Positions 29,296-38,024 are shown, counted from the first letter of the stretch. The stretch: 64,000 nucleotides of DNA from Flavobacteriales bacterium UBA952 (GCA_905182495.1 CAJJBU010000025.1:1-64000), one strand, 5' to 3'. Made by a program: numbers and translations. Notes: a model not told the origin generated them from the sequence alone.

Positions 29296-30159
29296 TTAAA
29301 CCAACTGATTTTTTAAGATGTATTGAATATGATAATTCACCAAATTATCCACTGGCTTGGCGATAATAGACTGAATGTCTATACCCAATTCCTGGGCCGC
29401 AGTTTTTAATTCATTTTCTAACAAGGCTGATAGTGAACCCACAAAATGTACAGGTGTCTCTATATAATTCTCGTAACAACACACGTGAACTTCCATAAAT
29501 TGCTTTAACCCCTTAATAATCGTTTCATTGAAAAACGCATGATCCTTATGCTTTACTATAAAGGGCATGAAGGATGCTATAAAGACATTTGCGCTATCCC
29601 GTTGGTATACATTTGAAACGATCTCGGCCTCACTTATGTCAAAGGTTTTAACAAAATCATTATGAATCTCTTCTGGAAGTTTATGATATAAAAAATTACT
29701 CAATAAGAATTTACCAAAAAAACTACCACTCCCCTCATCGCCTAAAACATAACCTAGAGCAGGTACGACCTCAGTCAAGTCTTGACCATCATAGTAGCAT
29801 GAATTTGATCCTGTACCAATAATACATGAGATACCTGGCCGACCATCGTAGGTAGCATATGCACAAGCCAAAAGATCGTGTTCCACAAACACCTCCGCAT
29901 TTTGAAATATAGAAGATAAGCCATCACTTATCTCCTTGTTTAACTTATCACTAGAACAACCTGCACCGTAGAAGAAAACCTTAGTTACATCGTTTTCTTT
30001 TGACATTATACCTTTGTTTTTTCGTATTTCAGAAGCAACTACTTCAGCGCTATGGAAATATGGATTAAAGCCAATGGTTTTGTAAAAAGTTTGTTTAGAT
30101 TTGTTGTCAACTAGGACCCAGTCACTTTTCGTTGAACCACTTTCAATGATAAAAATCAT
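29296..30159 (-). CDS. BadF/BadG-type ATPase, N-acetylglucosamine-kinase-like
   Basis: About 287 residues of the ASKHA fold: IFIIESGSTKSDWVLVD (phosphate-1 motif), FFYGAGCSSDK, IGTGSNSCYYDG and YVLGDEGSGSFFGK. The family includes N-acetylglucosamine and muramic-acid-type sugar kinases, so it likely phosphorylates an amino sugar in the cytosol. The ATG at 30159 starts right at the fold; an in-frame extension to 30243 would overlap the divergent gene and is rejected. Confidence 0.88.
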   Translation of the reverse strand: MIFIIESGSTKSDWVLVDNKSKQTFYKTIGFNPYFHSAEVVASEIRKNKGIMSKENDVTKVFFYGAGCSSDKLNKEISDGLSSIFQNAEVFVEHDLLACAYATYDGRPGISCIIGTGSNSCYYDGQDLTEVVPALGYVLGDEGSGSFFGKFLLSNFLYHKLPEEIHNDFVKTFDISEAEIVSNVYQRDSANVFIASFMPFIVKHKDHAFFNETIIKGLKQFMEVHVCCYENYIETPVHFVGSLSALLENELKTAAQELGIDIQSIIAKPVDNLVNYHIQYILKNQLV

Positions 30160-30200
30160 ACTAAATTGTTTTTTAAAGCTGTGTGTCTTTAGAACACTTT

Positions 30201-30208
30201 CAAATATA
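30201..30208 (-). promoter_or_regulatory. Candidate -7 box of the kinase gene
   Basis: Minus-strand TATATTTG, an exact TAnnTTTG match, lies 41 bases before the kinase ATG in the 68-bp divergent gap shared with the Nudix regulator. Confidence 0.3.
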
Positions 30209-30227
30209 ATACATTTAATATAAAGAC

Positions 30228-30986
30228 GTGAATTCCGAACCAAAAAAGACTAAAAAAGAACTTAACCCTAACGTTTCTGTTGACTGCGTTATTTTTGGAT
30301 TTGACCTTAACCAACTCTATGTATTACTTATAGATAGCGGAAACACAGAGGGTTACCAACAATCTAGGATGGCCGTGCCAGGAGATTTGATTTTTGATAC
30401 TGAAAATCTTGATGAAGCAGCAAGAAGAGTTCTAAAAGAATTGACAGGAATAGAGAACATTTACCTTGAGCAAATCGGTGCATTCGGGGATCCAAACAGG
30501 ATCGGCAAGAAAGAATCTGACAGAAAGTGGTTAGAATCTATTCGAGCGCAACCTGAAGCACGTGTGATCACAGTGGCCTATTATTCTTTAGTGAAAATGC
30601 CGAACTTCAATCCGAAAGCATCGTCATTTGCAAAAAGTGCGGGTTGGGCACCGATAACGGAAATAAATGATCTAGCCTTTGACCATTACGAAATACTTGA
30701 GTCTGCTTTAGAACAACTTAAGCGAAAAATAAAAATTCAACCCATTGGTTTCAATTTATTACCGGAAAAATTCACCCTAAGTCAGCTTCATAAGTTATAT
30801 GAATGCATCCTTGGTAAAGACTTAGACAAACGTAATTTCAGAAGAAAAATATTAAATCTAGACATACTAACCAATCTTGAGGAAAAGCAGATTGGTGTGC
30901 CTCACAAGCCTTCTCAACTGTTCAAATTCAACGAAGAGAATTACGAAAAACTATCCCTAGAGGGATTCGATAATTTCGGGTTTTAA
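30228..30986 (+). CDS. Nudix-domain transcriptional regulator (NrtR/AraR-like)
   Basis: A 252-residue protein: an N-terminal Nudix domain and a C-terminal winged-helix region (LLPEKFTLSQLHKLYECILGKDLDKRNFRRKIL). The Nudix box is degenerate: where REUxEExGU is expected the sequence has RVLKELTGI, losing catalytic Glu residues. That fits the NrtR/AraR family, where the domain senses a ligand instead of hydrolysing it. The start is GTG at 30228, with no ATG alternative. It is divergent from the sugar kinase and may regulate it. The stop lies inside the 20-bp palindrome at 30975-30994. Confidence 0.88.
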   Translation: MNSEPKKTKKELNPNVSVDCVIFGFDLNQLYVLLIDSGNTEGYQQSRMAVPGDLIFDTENLDEAARRVLKELTGIENIYLEQIGAFGDPNRIGKKESDRKWLESIRAQPEARVITVAYYSLVKMPNFNPKASSFAKSAGWAPITEINDLAFDHYEILESALEQLKRKIKIQPIGFNLLPEKFTLSQLHKLYECILGKDLDKRNFRRKILNLDILTNLEEKQIGVPHKPSQLFKFNEENYEKLSLEGFDNFGF

Positions 30987-30994
30987 AACCTGAA
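30975..30994. promoter_or_regulatory. 20-bp palindrome at the sigma operon promoter
   Basis: TTCGGGTTTTAAAACCTGAA is self-complementary apart from one G-T pair. It covers the Nudix gene stop codon and the position where the -33 region of the downstream sigma-operon promoter would be. It could be an operator or the hairpin of a weak terminator; no T run follows it. Confidence 0.35.
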
Positions 30995-31004
30995 TAACTT
31001 TCGT

Positions 31005-31012
31005 TATATTTG
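31005..31012 (+). promoter_or_regulatory. Candidate -7 box of the sigma/anti-sigma/PorP operon
   Basis: TATATTTG is an exact TAnnTTTG match. Transcription would start near 31018, just where the stem-loop at 31019-31037 begins. The -33 position is taken up by the palindrome at 30975-30994. Confidence 0.4.
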
Positions 31013-31018
31013 TTAAGC

Positions 31019-31037
31019 AAGTTACCACCTGTAACTT
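31019..31037 (+). promoter_or_regulatory. Stem-loop at the 5' end of the sigma operon transcript
   Basis: AAGTTAC-CACCT-GTAACTT forms a perfect 7-bp stem with a 5-base loop, about 40 bases before the likely start codon of the sigma gene. It could stabilise the transcript or be an operator half-site pair. Confidence 0.3.
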
Positions 31038-31076
31038 TTGCACTATTCAATTTGTATTAACTGTAAATGCACCTCT

Positions 31077-31565
31077 TTGAAAAAGCATGAATACAACACG
31101 ATTATTGATGAGCTAAGTGCTCCTTTATATCGTTATGCCTTTCACTTCCTAAGAAATAAGGAAGATGCGAAAGACATTATTCAAGATGTTTTTGAAAAAC
31201 TGTGGATTAACAGAAAAATGATTGATTTGAACAGAGTGAAACCCTGGCTTTACCGTTGTGCGCACAATGCCATGGTGAATTTTATTGCGAAAAATTCACG
31301 CACACGCTATATGGACAGCCAAGATTTACCAGTTTTCTCGACGCCATTTGATTCTAGTTTTGAATCAAATCAGGTTGTTGAGCGAATGGTAAACATTCTC
31401 CCTTCAACTCAAAAGAGCATTATTCTGTTAAGAGACATTGAAGGATACACCTACAATGAGATCGGTCAAATCTTAGATTTGACGGCATCTCAAGTCAAGG
31501 TTTATCTCTTTAGGGCGCGAATGAAACTTAAAAAACAGTTAATTGGATTGAATAAGCTTGCATGA
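31077..31565 (+). CDS. ECF-type sigma-70 factor
   Basis: About 162 residues. Region 2 is LYRYAFHFLRNKEDAKDIIQDVFEKLWINR followed by KPWLYRCAHNAMVNFI. Region 4 is LPSTQKSIILLRDIEGYTYNEIGQILDLTASQVKVYLFRARMKLK. It directs RNA polymerase to a small regulon. There is no in-frame ATG near the beginning: the frame opens at TTG 31038, but TTG 31077 (KKHEYNTIIDELS) fits ECF starts better and is chosen with modest certainty. The stop overlaps the next ATG (ATGA at 31562), so it is tightly coupled to its likely anti-sigma factor. Confidence 0.9.
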   Translation: MKKHEYNTIIDELSAPLYRYAFHFLRNKEDAKDIIQDVFEKLWINRKMIDLNRVKPWLYRCAHNAMVNFIAKNSRTRYMDSQDLPVFSTPFDSSFESNQVVERMVNILPSTQKSIILLRDIEGYTYNEIGQILDLTASQVKVYLFRARMKLKKQLIGLNKLA

Positions 31566-33211
31566 CGTCACCAAATTTTGAGAACATAGATTTATGGCTA
31601 TTCGATTATATCGAAGGCAACCTGAGTACTTATCAAAAAGAGCTACTGGAAGGCTATTTACTCAACCATCCTGAGCTAGAGGTTGATCTAGATTCATGGA
31701 AAATGTCCACGCTCCCTCTTTCAGATAATTTTGTGAATGACATTCATATTAACAAGAAAAAAGAGAATAGATATGCCTATTACTTTACGACATTTTTAGG
31801 AGCCGCGATTATTTTATTAATCGGTCAAAGTGACCATTTACAGTTTACAATAAACGATACGGAAAGTAAAATCTACCAATCGAATAATAAACAAGACTTC
31901 ACAGATAACGTAACACCTTTTACTATTATCGGTACCTCTACCCCATCTAAAAACAAGACCTCAAGCCCCCTAGAACATAAAGGAAACCATAACAATATAA
32001 TTCATCAAGATGTAATTCCAATATACATTGCAGTTGCGAACGAAGAAGTAACAGGAGAAAATAATATGACTTTTGCAGAAGGAACTCAACTTTTTGCGTC
32101 AGGCAATCATTTAATCTCTATTCAATTATCACCTATTAAATTACCATATCAGTCTACAGGACAACTTTCTTTTAAGAATTCAGAATTTATTGACTTAGCC
32201 TTTACAGATGAAAGAAAAATAAAAAAAGAACATTCGCTAAGTGGTTTCATGCTGAAAACAAAAGAAATATTTAATAAGCTTGATCGCGTATTATCGAAAA
32301 GCATAGCACTTAGCAACTATCGCGACCACTACTACATGATACCAGGGATTTCATCCTCTAATGCCCACCTTAGCTCTACAGGATCTGTTTCACAAACGAG
32401 GTTTTTTTCTACTTCTCGGGTACGGTGGTTGGAAAGTGAACAGCAAAAGCTATCACAAGAATTTACCATAGATGGTTATGCAAGATCCATAAAGTCAGGG
32501 ATTGGTGCTCAAGTGAGCTATGATACATATGCTGGCGGTACAATAAAAGACTGGAATGCTGCTCTTACTTTTTCACCTAAAATTGCACTTTCAAGAAATA
32601 TATCCCTTGAACCCGTGGCTAAACTTAAAATCGGAAACAAAATTTTAAATGCAGAAAAGGTAAATAACAACAGCGTATCATTATTCAATAGCGCATCTCC
32701 CCAAATCTTTTCATTCGACACAACTCAAGAAATTGGTAGGAAATTATGGTATCGTGACTTAGATGCTGGAGCTACCTTGAATACTAAAGTGTTTTACGTG
32801 GGCTTTCAAGCTGAAAACATTCTTAATCATGTGGAAAATTTATACCAAAATGAACAAAACTCAAATTACAGAATCCCTACAACCTACTCGGTATTTGCTG
32901 GGACACAATACGTTTCCAGAAATGAAAAAATCAGCTTTCATCCGTATTTATATTTCAGATCAAGTGAAAAAATAAATTCTTATTATGCTGGGTTCTCATT
33001 CGATCTAGACAAACTGTTTATTGGTGGTTCCTATGGTTCGGCTGAACAATACTCTGCTTCGATTGGATTATCATTGGATCAATTCGCAGTTCTCCTTCAA
33101 TCAACAAGAGCTTATCAGCCAATATTAAATCAACAACTTTTCACACATCAACTCACCTTGCGATTCAATACTCCAATGAGCAAGAAAACTAGAAGATATA
33201 TAACATTATAA
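31562..33211 (+). CDS. Dual-membrane anti-sigma factor with PorP/SprF-like outer-membrane barrel
   Basis: A 549-residue fusion. Residues 1-70 look like a Bacteroidota anti-sigma domain (LWLFDYIEGNLSTYQKELLEGYLLNHPELE). One transmembrane helix covers about 72-89 (AYYFTTFLGAAIILLIG). Residues 90-250 are a low-complexity, Asn/Ser/Thr-rich linker long enough to cross the periplasm. From about 280 to 549 the sequence is beta-barrel with PorP/SprF-like features (SGIGAQVSYDTYAGG, LTFSPKIALS, LDAGATLNTKVFYVGFQAENI). It matches in design the dual-membrane-spanning anti-sigma (Dma) proteins described in Bacteroides thetaiotaomicron, here with a T9SS-type barrel. It probably holds the upstream sigma factor and releases it on an outer-membrane signal; this is inferred. 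Confidence 0.8.
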   Translation: MTSPNFENIDLWLFDYIEGNLSTYQKELLEGYLLNHPELEVDLDSWKMSTLPLSDNFVNDIHINKKKENRYAYYFTTFLGAAIILLIGQSDHLQFTINDTESKIYQSNNKQDFTDNVTPFTIIGTSTPSKNKTSSPLEHKGNHNNIIHQDVIPIYIAVANEEVTGENNMTFAEGTQLFASGNHLISIQLSPIKLPYQSTGQLSFKNSEFIDLAFTDERKIKKEHSLSGFMLKTKEIFNKLDRVLSKSIALSNYRDHYYMIPGISSSNAHLSSTGSVSQTRFFSTSRVRWLESEQQKLSQEFTIDGYARSIKSGIGAQVSYDTYAGGTIKDWNAALTFSPKIALSRNISLEPVAKLKIGNKILNAEKVNNNSVSLFNSASPQIFSFDTTQEIGRKLWYRDLDAGATLNTKVFYVGFQAENILNHVENLYQNEQNSNYRIPTTYSVFAGTQYVSRNEKISFHPYLYFRSSEKINSYYAGFSFDLDKLFIGGSYGSAEQYSASIGLSLDQFAVLLQSTRAYQPILNQQLFTHQLTLRFNTPMSKKTRRYITL

Positions 33212-33214
33212 ATT

Positions 33215-34177
33215 ATGAAAAAACTCCTCATCCTTCTTATACTGACATTATCATCTACGGTTGCGAATGCCCAAGACCCCACATTCACGCAGTTTTTCTC
33301 AAACCCTATTTATCTGAACCCTGCCCTCGCTGGTTCTTCAGGCTGCCCTAGGTTTGCGATGAACTACAGAAATGAATGGCCACAGCTTACAGGAAATTAT
33401 GTTACCTATTCTGCGGCTTTTGATACGTATGCTAAAAGTATTTCTGGTGGGATTGGGATTTTAGCGATGCACGATCAACAAGGACAAGGTACAATATCGA
33501 CTACTATGCTAGGCGCTATTTATTCATATAATTTAAAGGTAAATCGAAAATTCTCACTAATGTTTGGGGCAAGAGCAGCTTGGTTTCAAAAATATTTAGA
33601 TTGGGACAAACTAACTTTTGGAGATATGATCGACCCGCGTAGAGGTTTCATCTACCAAACAGGTGATGTCCAGAGGGGTAATGGTAGAAGAGGATACTTT
33701 GATGCTTCTGCAGGTTTCGTAGGCTTCGGTAAGAATTTCTACTTCGGTGGCGCAGTACATCACCTTAACCAGCCTGATGAGTCTATGATTCTAGGAGAAT
33801 CTAAGCTACCGATGCGTTTTACGGCCCATGCTGGTGCTGATATAAAACTTGGGCAAAAAGGAAGGTATTCTAGTACAACTAGTATTATGCCTAATATCAT
33901 TTACCAATATCAAAATGGATTTCAGGAATTAAATATTGGTACCTATGTCAAATACGGGAACTTCACCGTTGGTGCTTGGTACAGAAACAGAGATGCATTT
34001 ATTCTTTGCTTTGGTATTACTACAGATAAATTTAAATTGGGATACAGCTATGATATTACCGTCTCCAAATTAGGAAATGGAATCTCTGGTGGATCTCATG
34101 AAGTTTCTATGGGTTTCAATCTTAAATGTAGAAGAAAACCGAAAAACTTTAGAAAAATATCCTGCCCATCATTCTAA
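33215..34177 (+). CDS. PorP/SprF family type IX secretion membrane protein
   Basis: A 320-residue outer-membrane barrel with signal peptide (LLILLILTLSSTVANAQ) and the family opening DPTFTQFFSNPIYLNPALAGSSGCPRFAMNYRNEWPQLTGNYVTYSAAFDTY. Later GIGILAMHDQQGQGTI and FYFGGAVHHLNQPDES are typical. PorP/SprF proteins help attach or secrete type IX cargo such as adhesins. It starts 3 bases after the anti-sigma gene, so the three genes form one operon. It ends 4 bases over the convergent M14 peptidase gene. Confidence 0.93.
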   Translation: MKKLLILLILTLSSTVANAQDPTFTQFFSNPIYLNPALAGSSGCPRFAMNYRNEWPQLTGNYVTYSAAFDTYAKSISGGIGILAMHDQQGQGTISTTMLGAIYSYNLKVNRKFSLMFGARAAWFQKYLDWDKLTFGDMIDPRRGFIYQTGDVQRGNGRRGYFDASAGFVGFGKNFYFGGAVHHLNQPDESMILGESKLPMRFTAHAGADIKLGQKGRYSSTTSIMPNIIYQYQNGFQELNIGTYVKYGNFTVGAWYRNRDAFILCFGITTDKFKLGYSYDITVSKLGNGISGGSHEVSMGFNLKCRRKPKNFRKISCPSF

Positions 34178-35880
34178 TCTAAAAAGTAGACAGGCAAAAT
34201 ATTAAGGCTTTGTTCAAAATACTTGCTACCCTTGTAGATGAAATAAAGTTGATCCCATTCAGAAGATCTGAAATTATGATCCTCTTTTAATTTCTTTTTG
34301 TACGCTTTTTCGAGATCAGGATTTTCATTTAAAATCTTTTCTATTTTATCTACAAAAACATAGCTAGAAAAATATTCCTTTTGCTGCAAATAACTATCAA
34401 AGAAATTCCAACTTAGGTAAGAGTCCTCCATTTCTGGCTGCAAAACGGAATGAATAAAAGCCGCCGCATCCTGATTTGCATTTATAACAACATCCCCTTT
34501 CTTTAGAACCACATCACGTTTACCTCGTTTTACTTTAACTTTTTTTAATTGAAAATGGCCTTCATAAGGTCTATTTGTAGACTCAAAATCAATCACTTCG
34601 AATACCCCAAGACTCATAAGTGTATCTCCTGAAATCTTATTCATTTTCACCTTGTTGACTTTGAGTCTTTTAATAACATCTTTTTCTTGGGCACACACAT
34701 AATAATAATAAGGAACCTCAATGCTATCCTGAGCGACAAAGGAAGTATAATGAGGGATTAATCGGGAATATGGCGCAGTGGTGTCATACTTTAGTCTTTT
34801 AAGCCCCGTAATCTTATGCTTTGGAAACGAATGCTCATACCCCTTGAAAAGAATTGAATCCGCTTGAGAGGATGCCTTATAATTAAAGCCAATGGAAGAT
34901 GCATTTGAAACAAGATCTCTTGCTTTCGATCTTGCCGATTCAATAAGCGACTTATGTTGTCCGGTCCAAATTATTAATTCTTTCATAAAAGCCAATGTTG
35001 CCTCAACTCTTAATGGAAAAGGCTTGAGCATATGGGTTTCAACAGTAAAGCTCAAGGTCTGAAAAAGGGAAGTATAACCCATAGAATAGCGAGGCAAGTC
35101 ATCAAAGGAAACAATCCCTTCATCAGGTGTTTTCCCCTTAAGGTCAACATAAGGATACAGATCAAAAGAATATTTTTCTTTTACTTTCAAAACTAATGTA
35201 GGCAATAGGCTTTCGGTTAGAATTTTATTTAAGCTCGGCGCAAGTCGTTCTTTTAAGGAAGAGATATAGGTCAATGTATATTGATAATCAGCCCCATTTG
35301 AAACATGATTATCAACAAAAACATCGGGATCCAAGCCGTGAAATATTCGAGAAAAAGTAAAAGCGTTTTTTGAATCCATTTTAATGAAGTCTCTATTCAA
35401 ATCTAAATTTTGAGCGTTCCCACGAAACCCATATTCTTCTGGACCATTTTGATTTGCCCTACTATAGGACGACCTATTGATCATTCCACCGATATTATAA
35501 GCTGGGATAAAAGCAACAAGCGGAAGCCCCTCTAAAACTTGCCTATTCTCAAGAACCTCATCCATCCACAATAGACAAGCATTAATGCCATCGGGCTCTC
35601 CCGGATGAATCCCATTATTGAATAAAATCGTGGTTCCTTTCCTTGCCTTTTTAAAAGTTTGAATAGAATCTTGGGCTCCATTTAGAATACATACATAAAT
35701 GGGTAATCCATAATCAGACTTCCCCATATTGTACAACTCAACTACCTTATTCTTAGAAGAAATCTCCTTGAGGTAAGTGATCAATTCTTGATAGCTAGGC
35801 GATGTATTTCCTTTCCATTTATCTTGCCCAAAAGAACAAAAAACAAAGAATGAAAAAAAGAAATAAAGAAGTGTTTTCAT
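34174..35880 (-). CDS. Secreted M14 family zinc carboxypeptidase
   Basis: A 568-residue exported peptidase with a signal peptide (LLYFFFSFFVFCSFGQ). Zinc ligands: His92 and Glu95 in GIHPGEPDG, and His192 in VDNHVSNGADYQYT; NLDLNRDF holds the substrate-binding Arg; Glu281 in SFTVETHML is the probable catalytic Glu. The C-terminal 250 residues are an accessory domain. It trims peptides in the periplasm or outside the cell. It lies 3 bases after the hydrolase gene at 35884 on the same strand, suggesting co-expression of two degradative enzymes. Confidence 0.9.
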   Translation of the reverse strand: MKTLLYFFFSFFVFCSFGQDKWKGNTSPSYQELITYLKEISSKNKVVELYNMGKSDYGLPIYVCILNGAQDSIQTFKKARKGTTILFNNGIHPGEPDGINACLLWMDEVLENRQVLEGLPLVAFIPAYNIGGMINRSSYSRANQNGPEEYGFRGNAQNLDLNRDFIKMDSKNAFTFSRIFHGLDPDVFVDNHVSNGADYQYTLTYISSLKERLAPSLNKILTESLLPTLVLKVKEKYSFDLYPYVDLKGKTPDEGIVSFDDLPRYSMGYTSLFQTLSFTVETHMLKPFPLRVEATLAFMKELIIWTGQHKSLIESARSKARDLVSNASSIGFNYKASSQADSILFKGYEHSFPKHKITGLKRLKYDTTAPYSRLIPHYTSFVAQDSIEVPYYYYVCAQEKDVIKRLKVNKVKMNKISGDTLMSLGVFEVIDFESTNRPYEGHFQLKKVKVKRGKRDVVLKKGDVVINANQDAAAFIHSVLQPEMEDSYLSWNFFDSYLQQKEYFSSYVFVDKIEKILNENPDLEKAYKKKLKEDHNFRSSEWDQLYFIYKGSKYFEQSLNILPVYFLD

Positions 35881-35883
35881 AGA

Positions 35884-36990
35884 CTATTTTAATTTTGAAA
35901 ACCTGAATAATTCACCCTCTAAACTTAAGAGGTAACTACCAGAATCCAAATATTCTAACTCGATTTTATTAGAATTAGCGGGAAGTATTCCTTCCCTAAT
36001 TAATTGTCCGCTATCATTAAAAATAGAAAAACTGCGTTCTAGTCCGGATATGCTCGAAACCATAACATCGGATGCTGAAGGATTCGGAAACAATAATAGT
36101 GCATCAGAATGCCCCTCCTCTATTCCACTCAACTCGTCGCATTCAACATTGGTCTCATATGCGGATGAATTTGATGGATTTATTAATAGGAAATCACAGT
36201 AACAAGGTTCATTTAATAAATAGGTTTTTAACCAAGATAAAGCATAAACACCAGCTTCGCCATTGGCCATGTTCGGGCTATTTGCTGCACCGTGCCCCCC
36301 ATTCGTTATTTCGAAATATAATTTATCCGTACCTGAAGGCGTTCCTTGATAATGCATAAATCCATATTCAGTAGGATTTGCAATATCATCATTCTGTCCT
36401 GTAAAAATGAGCACGGGCACATTATGAATTAAATCTGAGGATTGAAAACCATTTAGATCTAACCAAGGGCATAAGCCAATTACGGCTCTTAATGATGGGT
36501 CAATCGATGCCGCAAGTTGAGCTCCCCCTCCCCCCATTGACCAACCAGAAACAGCAAAACGATTGACATCAATACTGCCTTGCAATGGTGAATTTACTCT
36601 TGCGTTTTCCTCTTTGACCGTAACAATCGCATCTAGTAAGGCCGTCGCTCTTGCTGAAGGCCAATCCGCACAAGGATCATTAGTTCCTATAGTAATAGCA
36701 ACAATGCCATGAGAAGCATAAAAGAAACCCCATTCCTGGATATTCGTTTCTTCTCCGCAATATCCCGGAACTATAGCAATGCCGGCATATGGAGGACTTG
36801 CATTCACAGGGTAGTAAATAGTAGCTCCGTCATAATCGGGCCCATTTCGAATACCGTCAACCCCCTCAACAAGTGTTGAAACGGAATAAGGACCAGGATT
36901 GGTTATGGATTCAACCGTAACATCCTCACATTGAGAGTGTACGATAAAACTTGAAAAGAAAATAAGAAAGAACAAGAAATATCTATTCAT
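35884..36990 (-). CDS. Secreted PETase/cutinase-like alpha/beta hydrolase with T9SS sorting domain
   Basis: A 368-residue esterase. Signal peptide (residues 1-19). The core matches polyester hydrolases of the dienelactone-hydrolase/PETase type: ATIYYPVNA, AIVPGY (oxyanion Tyr77), nucleophile Ser151 in GWSMGGGG, conserved Trp176 in CPWLD, Asp201 in GQNDDIAN and His233 in NGGHGAAN. Cys263/265 and Cys284 match the C-terminal disulfide of PETases, while the PETase-specific second disulfide is absent. Residues about 296-368 (DALLLFPNPSASDVMVSS to GSYLLSLEGELFRFSKLK) are a Por-type T9SS sorting tail. It should be secreted and cell-attached, cleaving ester polymers such as cutin-like material or lipids. 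Bacteroidota PET-active esterases of this layout are known. Confidence 0.9.
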   Translation of the reverse strand: MNRYFLFFLIFFSSFIVHSQCEDVTVESITNPGPYSVSTLVEGVDGIRNGPDYDGATIYYPVNASPPYAGIAIVPGYCGEETNIQEWGFFYASHGIVAITIGTNDPCADWPSARATALLDAIVTVKEENARVNSPLQGSIDVNRFAVSGWSMGGGGAQLAASIDPSLRAVIGLCPWLDLNGFQSSDLIHNVPVLIFTGQNDDIANPTEYGFMHYQGTPSGTDKLYFEITNGGHGAANSPNMANGEAGVYALSWLKTYLLNEPCYCDFLLINPSNSSAYETNVECDELSGIEEGHSDALLLFPNPSASDVMVSSISGLERSFSIFNDSGQLIREGILPANSNKIELEYLDSGSYLLSLEGELFRFSKLK

Positions 36991-37273
36991 CTGAACTAAA
37001 AATTAATGAAGCCCTAAAATACAGAATAATACATCAGAATTAATCCTTCGATTCGATATAAATAAGACGAAGCCTAAAGCACTCATCATATAAAGGCATC
37101 ATGAATGTATCAATGAAAGATCATTGTTAAGCCTTGTTTATGGTTGTTAATCCCAGTTTTAAATGACAAATGCGCTTCATCTCCAAAAACCTATTGCTAA
37201 CACAATCGTATTTATTTTGATTTACACCGTTTTTCTATGCAATTGGTAACTTATTTTGTTCGTAAATTTGATT
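36991..37273. other. 283-bp divergent intergenic region
   Basis: The gap lies between the hydrolase (minus) and trmD (plus). No tRNA, ncRNA, terminator or repeat is seen. The only plausible element is a -7 box at 37263-37270. AT-rich, no open frame with coding character. Confidence 0.5.
37263..37270 (+). promoter_or_regulatory. Candidate -7 box directly before trmD
   Basis: TAAATTTG matches TAnnTTTG only 3 bases before the trmD ATG at 37274, with a TTG 17 bases upstream at 37243-37245. Transcription would begin at or near the start codon. Confidence 0.35.
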
Positions 37274-37951
37274 ATGCGCATTGACATTCTAACCCTACTT
37301 CCAGAATTACTTGATGGACCTTTCTCTGCTTCTATTTTGAAAAGGGCCCAAGACAAAGGACTTGTTGAAATAAAGATGCATAATATACGAGACTACTCAA
37401 CAGACAAGCATAAAAATGTAGATGATTATCAATACGGCGGTGGCGCAGGAATGGTAATGAGTATTGAGCCCATTGTTGCCTTGATTGAAAAACTTCAAAA
37501 GGAAAGAACATACGATGAACTCATTTACATGACTCCCGATGGTAAAGTATTGGAGCAAAACGTGTGTAACGAATTGTCTTTAAAAAAGAATCTCATTATC
37601 CTATGCGGACATTATAAAGGAATCGACGAGCGGATTAGGGAGCATTTGATCACAAAAGAAATATCAATAGGATCCTATGTGCTGTCCGGAGGAGAACTTG
37701 CTGCTGCCGTTTTAACGGATGCCCTAGTTCGGTTAATACCTGGTGTACTGAACAATGAAACCTCTGCACTTACGGATAGTTTTCAGGACAATCTCCTATC
37801 CCCTCCTGTCTATACAAGACCTCCTGAATTTAGAGGTTGGAAAGTACCCGAAGTATTGCTATCAGGAAATTTCCCTGAGATAGAAAAATGGCGAGAGAAG
37901 AAAGCTTTTGAAAGAACAGTCCAGCGCAGACCCGATCTGCTTGATGAATAA
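37274..37951 (+). CDS. trmD: tRNA (guanine-N1-)-methyltransferase
   Basis: A 225-residue SPOUT methyltransferase that makes m1G37 in tRNAs to prevent frameshifting. Seen: [74 protein letters not shown] and [23 protein letters not shown]. The ATG at 37274 matches the family start. Normally near rpsP/rimM/rplS, but here it begins a run with an aminotransferase. Confidence 0.97.
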   Translation: MRIDILTLLPELLDGPFSASILKRAQDKGLVEIKMHNIRDYSTDKHKNVDDYQYGGGAGMVMSIEPIVALIEKLQKERTYDELIYMTPDGKVLEQNVCNELSLKKNLIILCGHYKGIDERIREHLITKEISIGSYVLSGGELAAAVLTDALVRLIPGVLNNETSALTDSFQDNLLSPPVYTRPPEFRGWKVPEVLLSGNFPEIEKWREKKAFERTVQRRPDLLDE

Positions 37952-37998
37952 GATTGTATAATTGTCTGCAAGAACATGCCATCAACCTTGAATTTCAT

Positions 37999-38006
37999 TA
38001 AATTTG
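37999..38006 (+). promoter_or_regulatory. Candidate -7 box of the aminotransferase gene
   Basis: TAAATTTG is an exact TAnnTTTG match 18 bases before the ATG at 38025. No -33 partner at the usual distance. Confidence 0.3.
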
Positions 38007-38024
38007 CGCATAAATATATCATCT

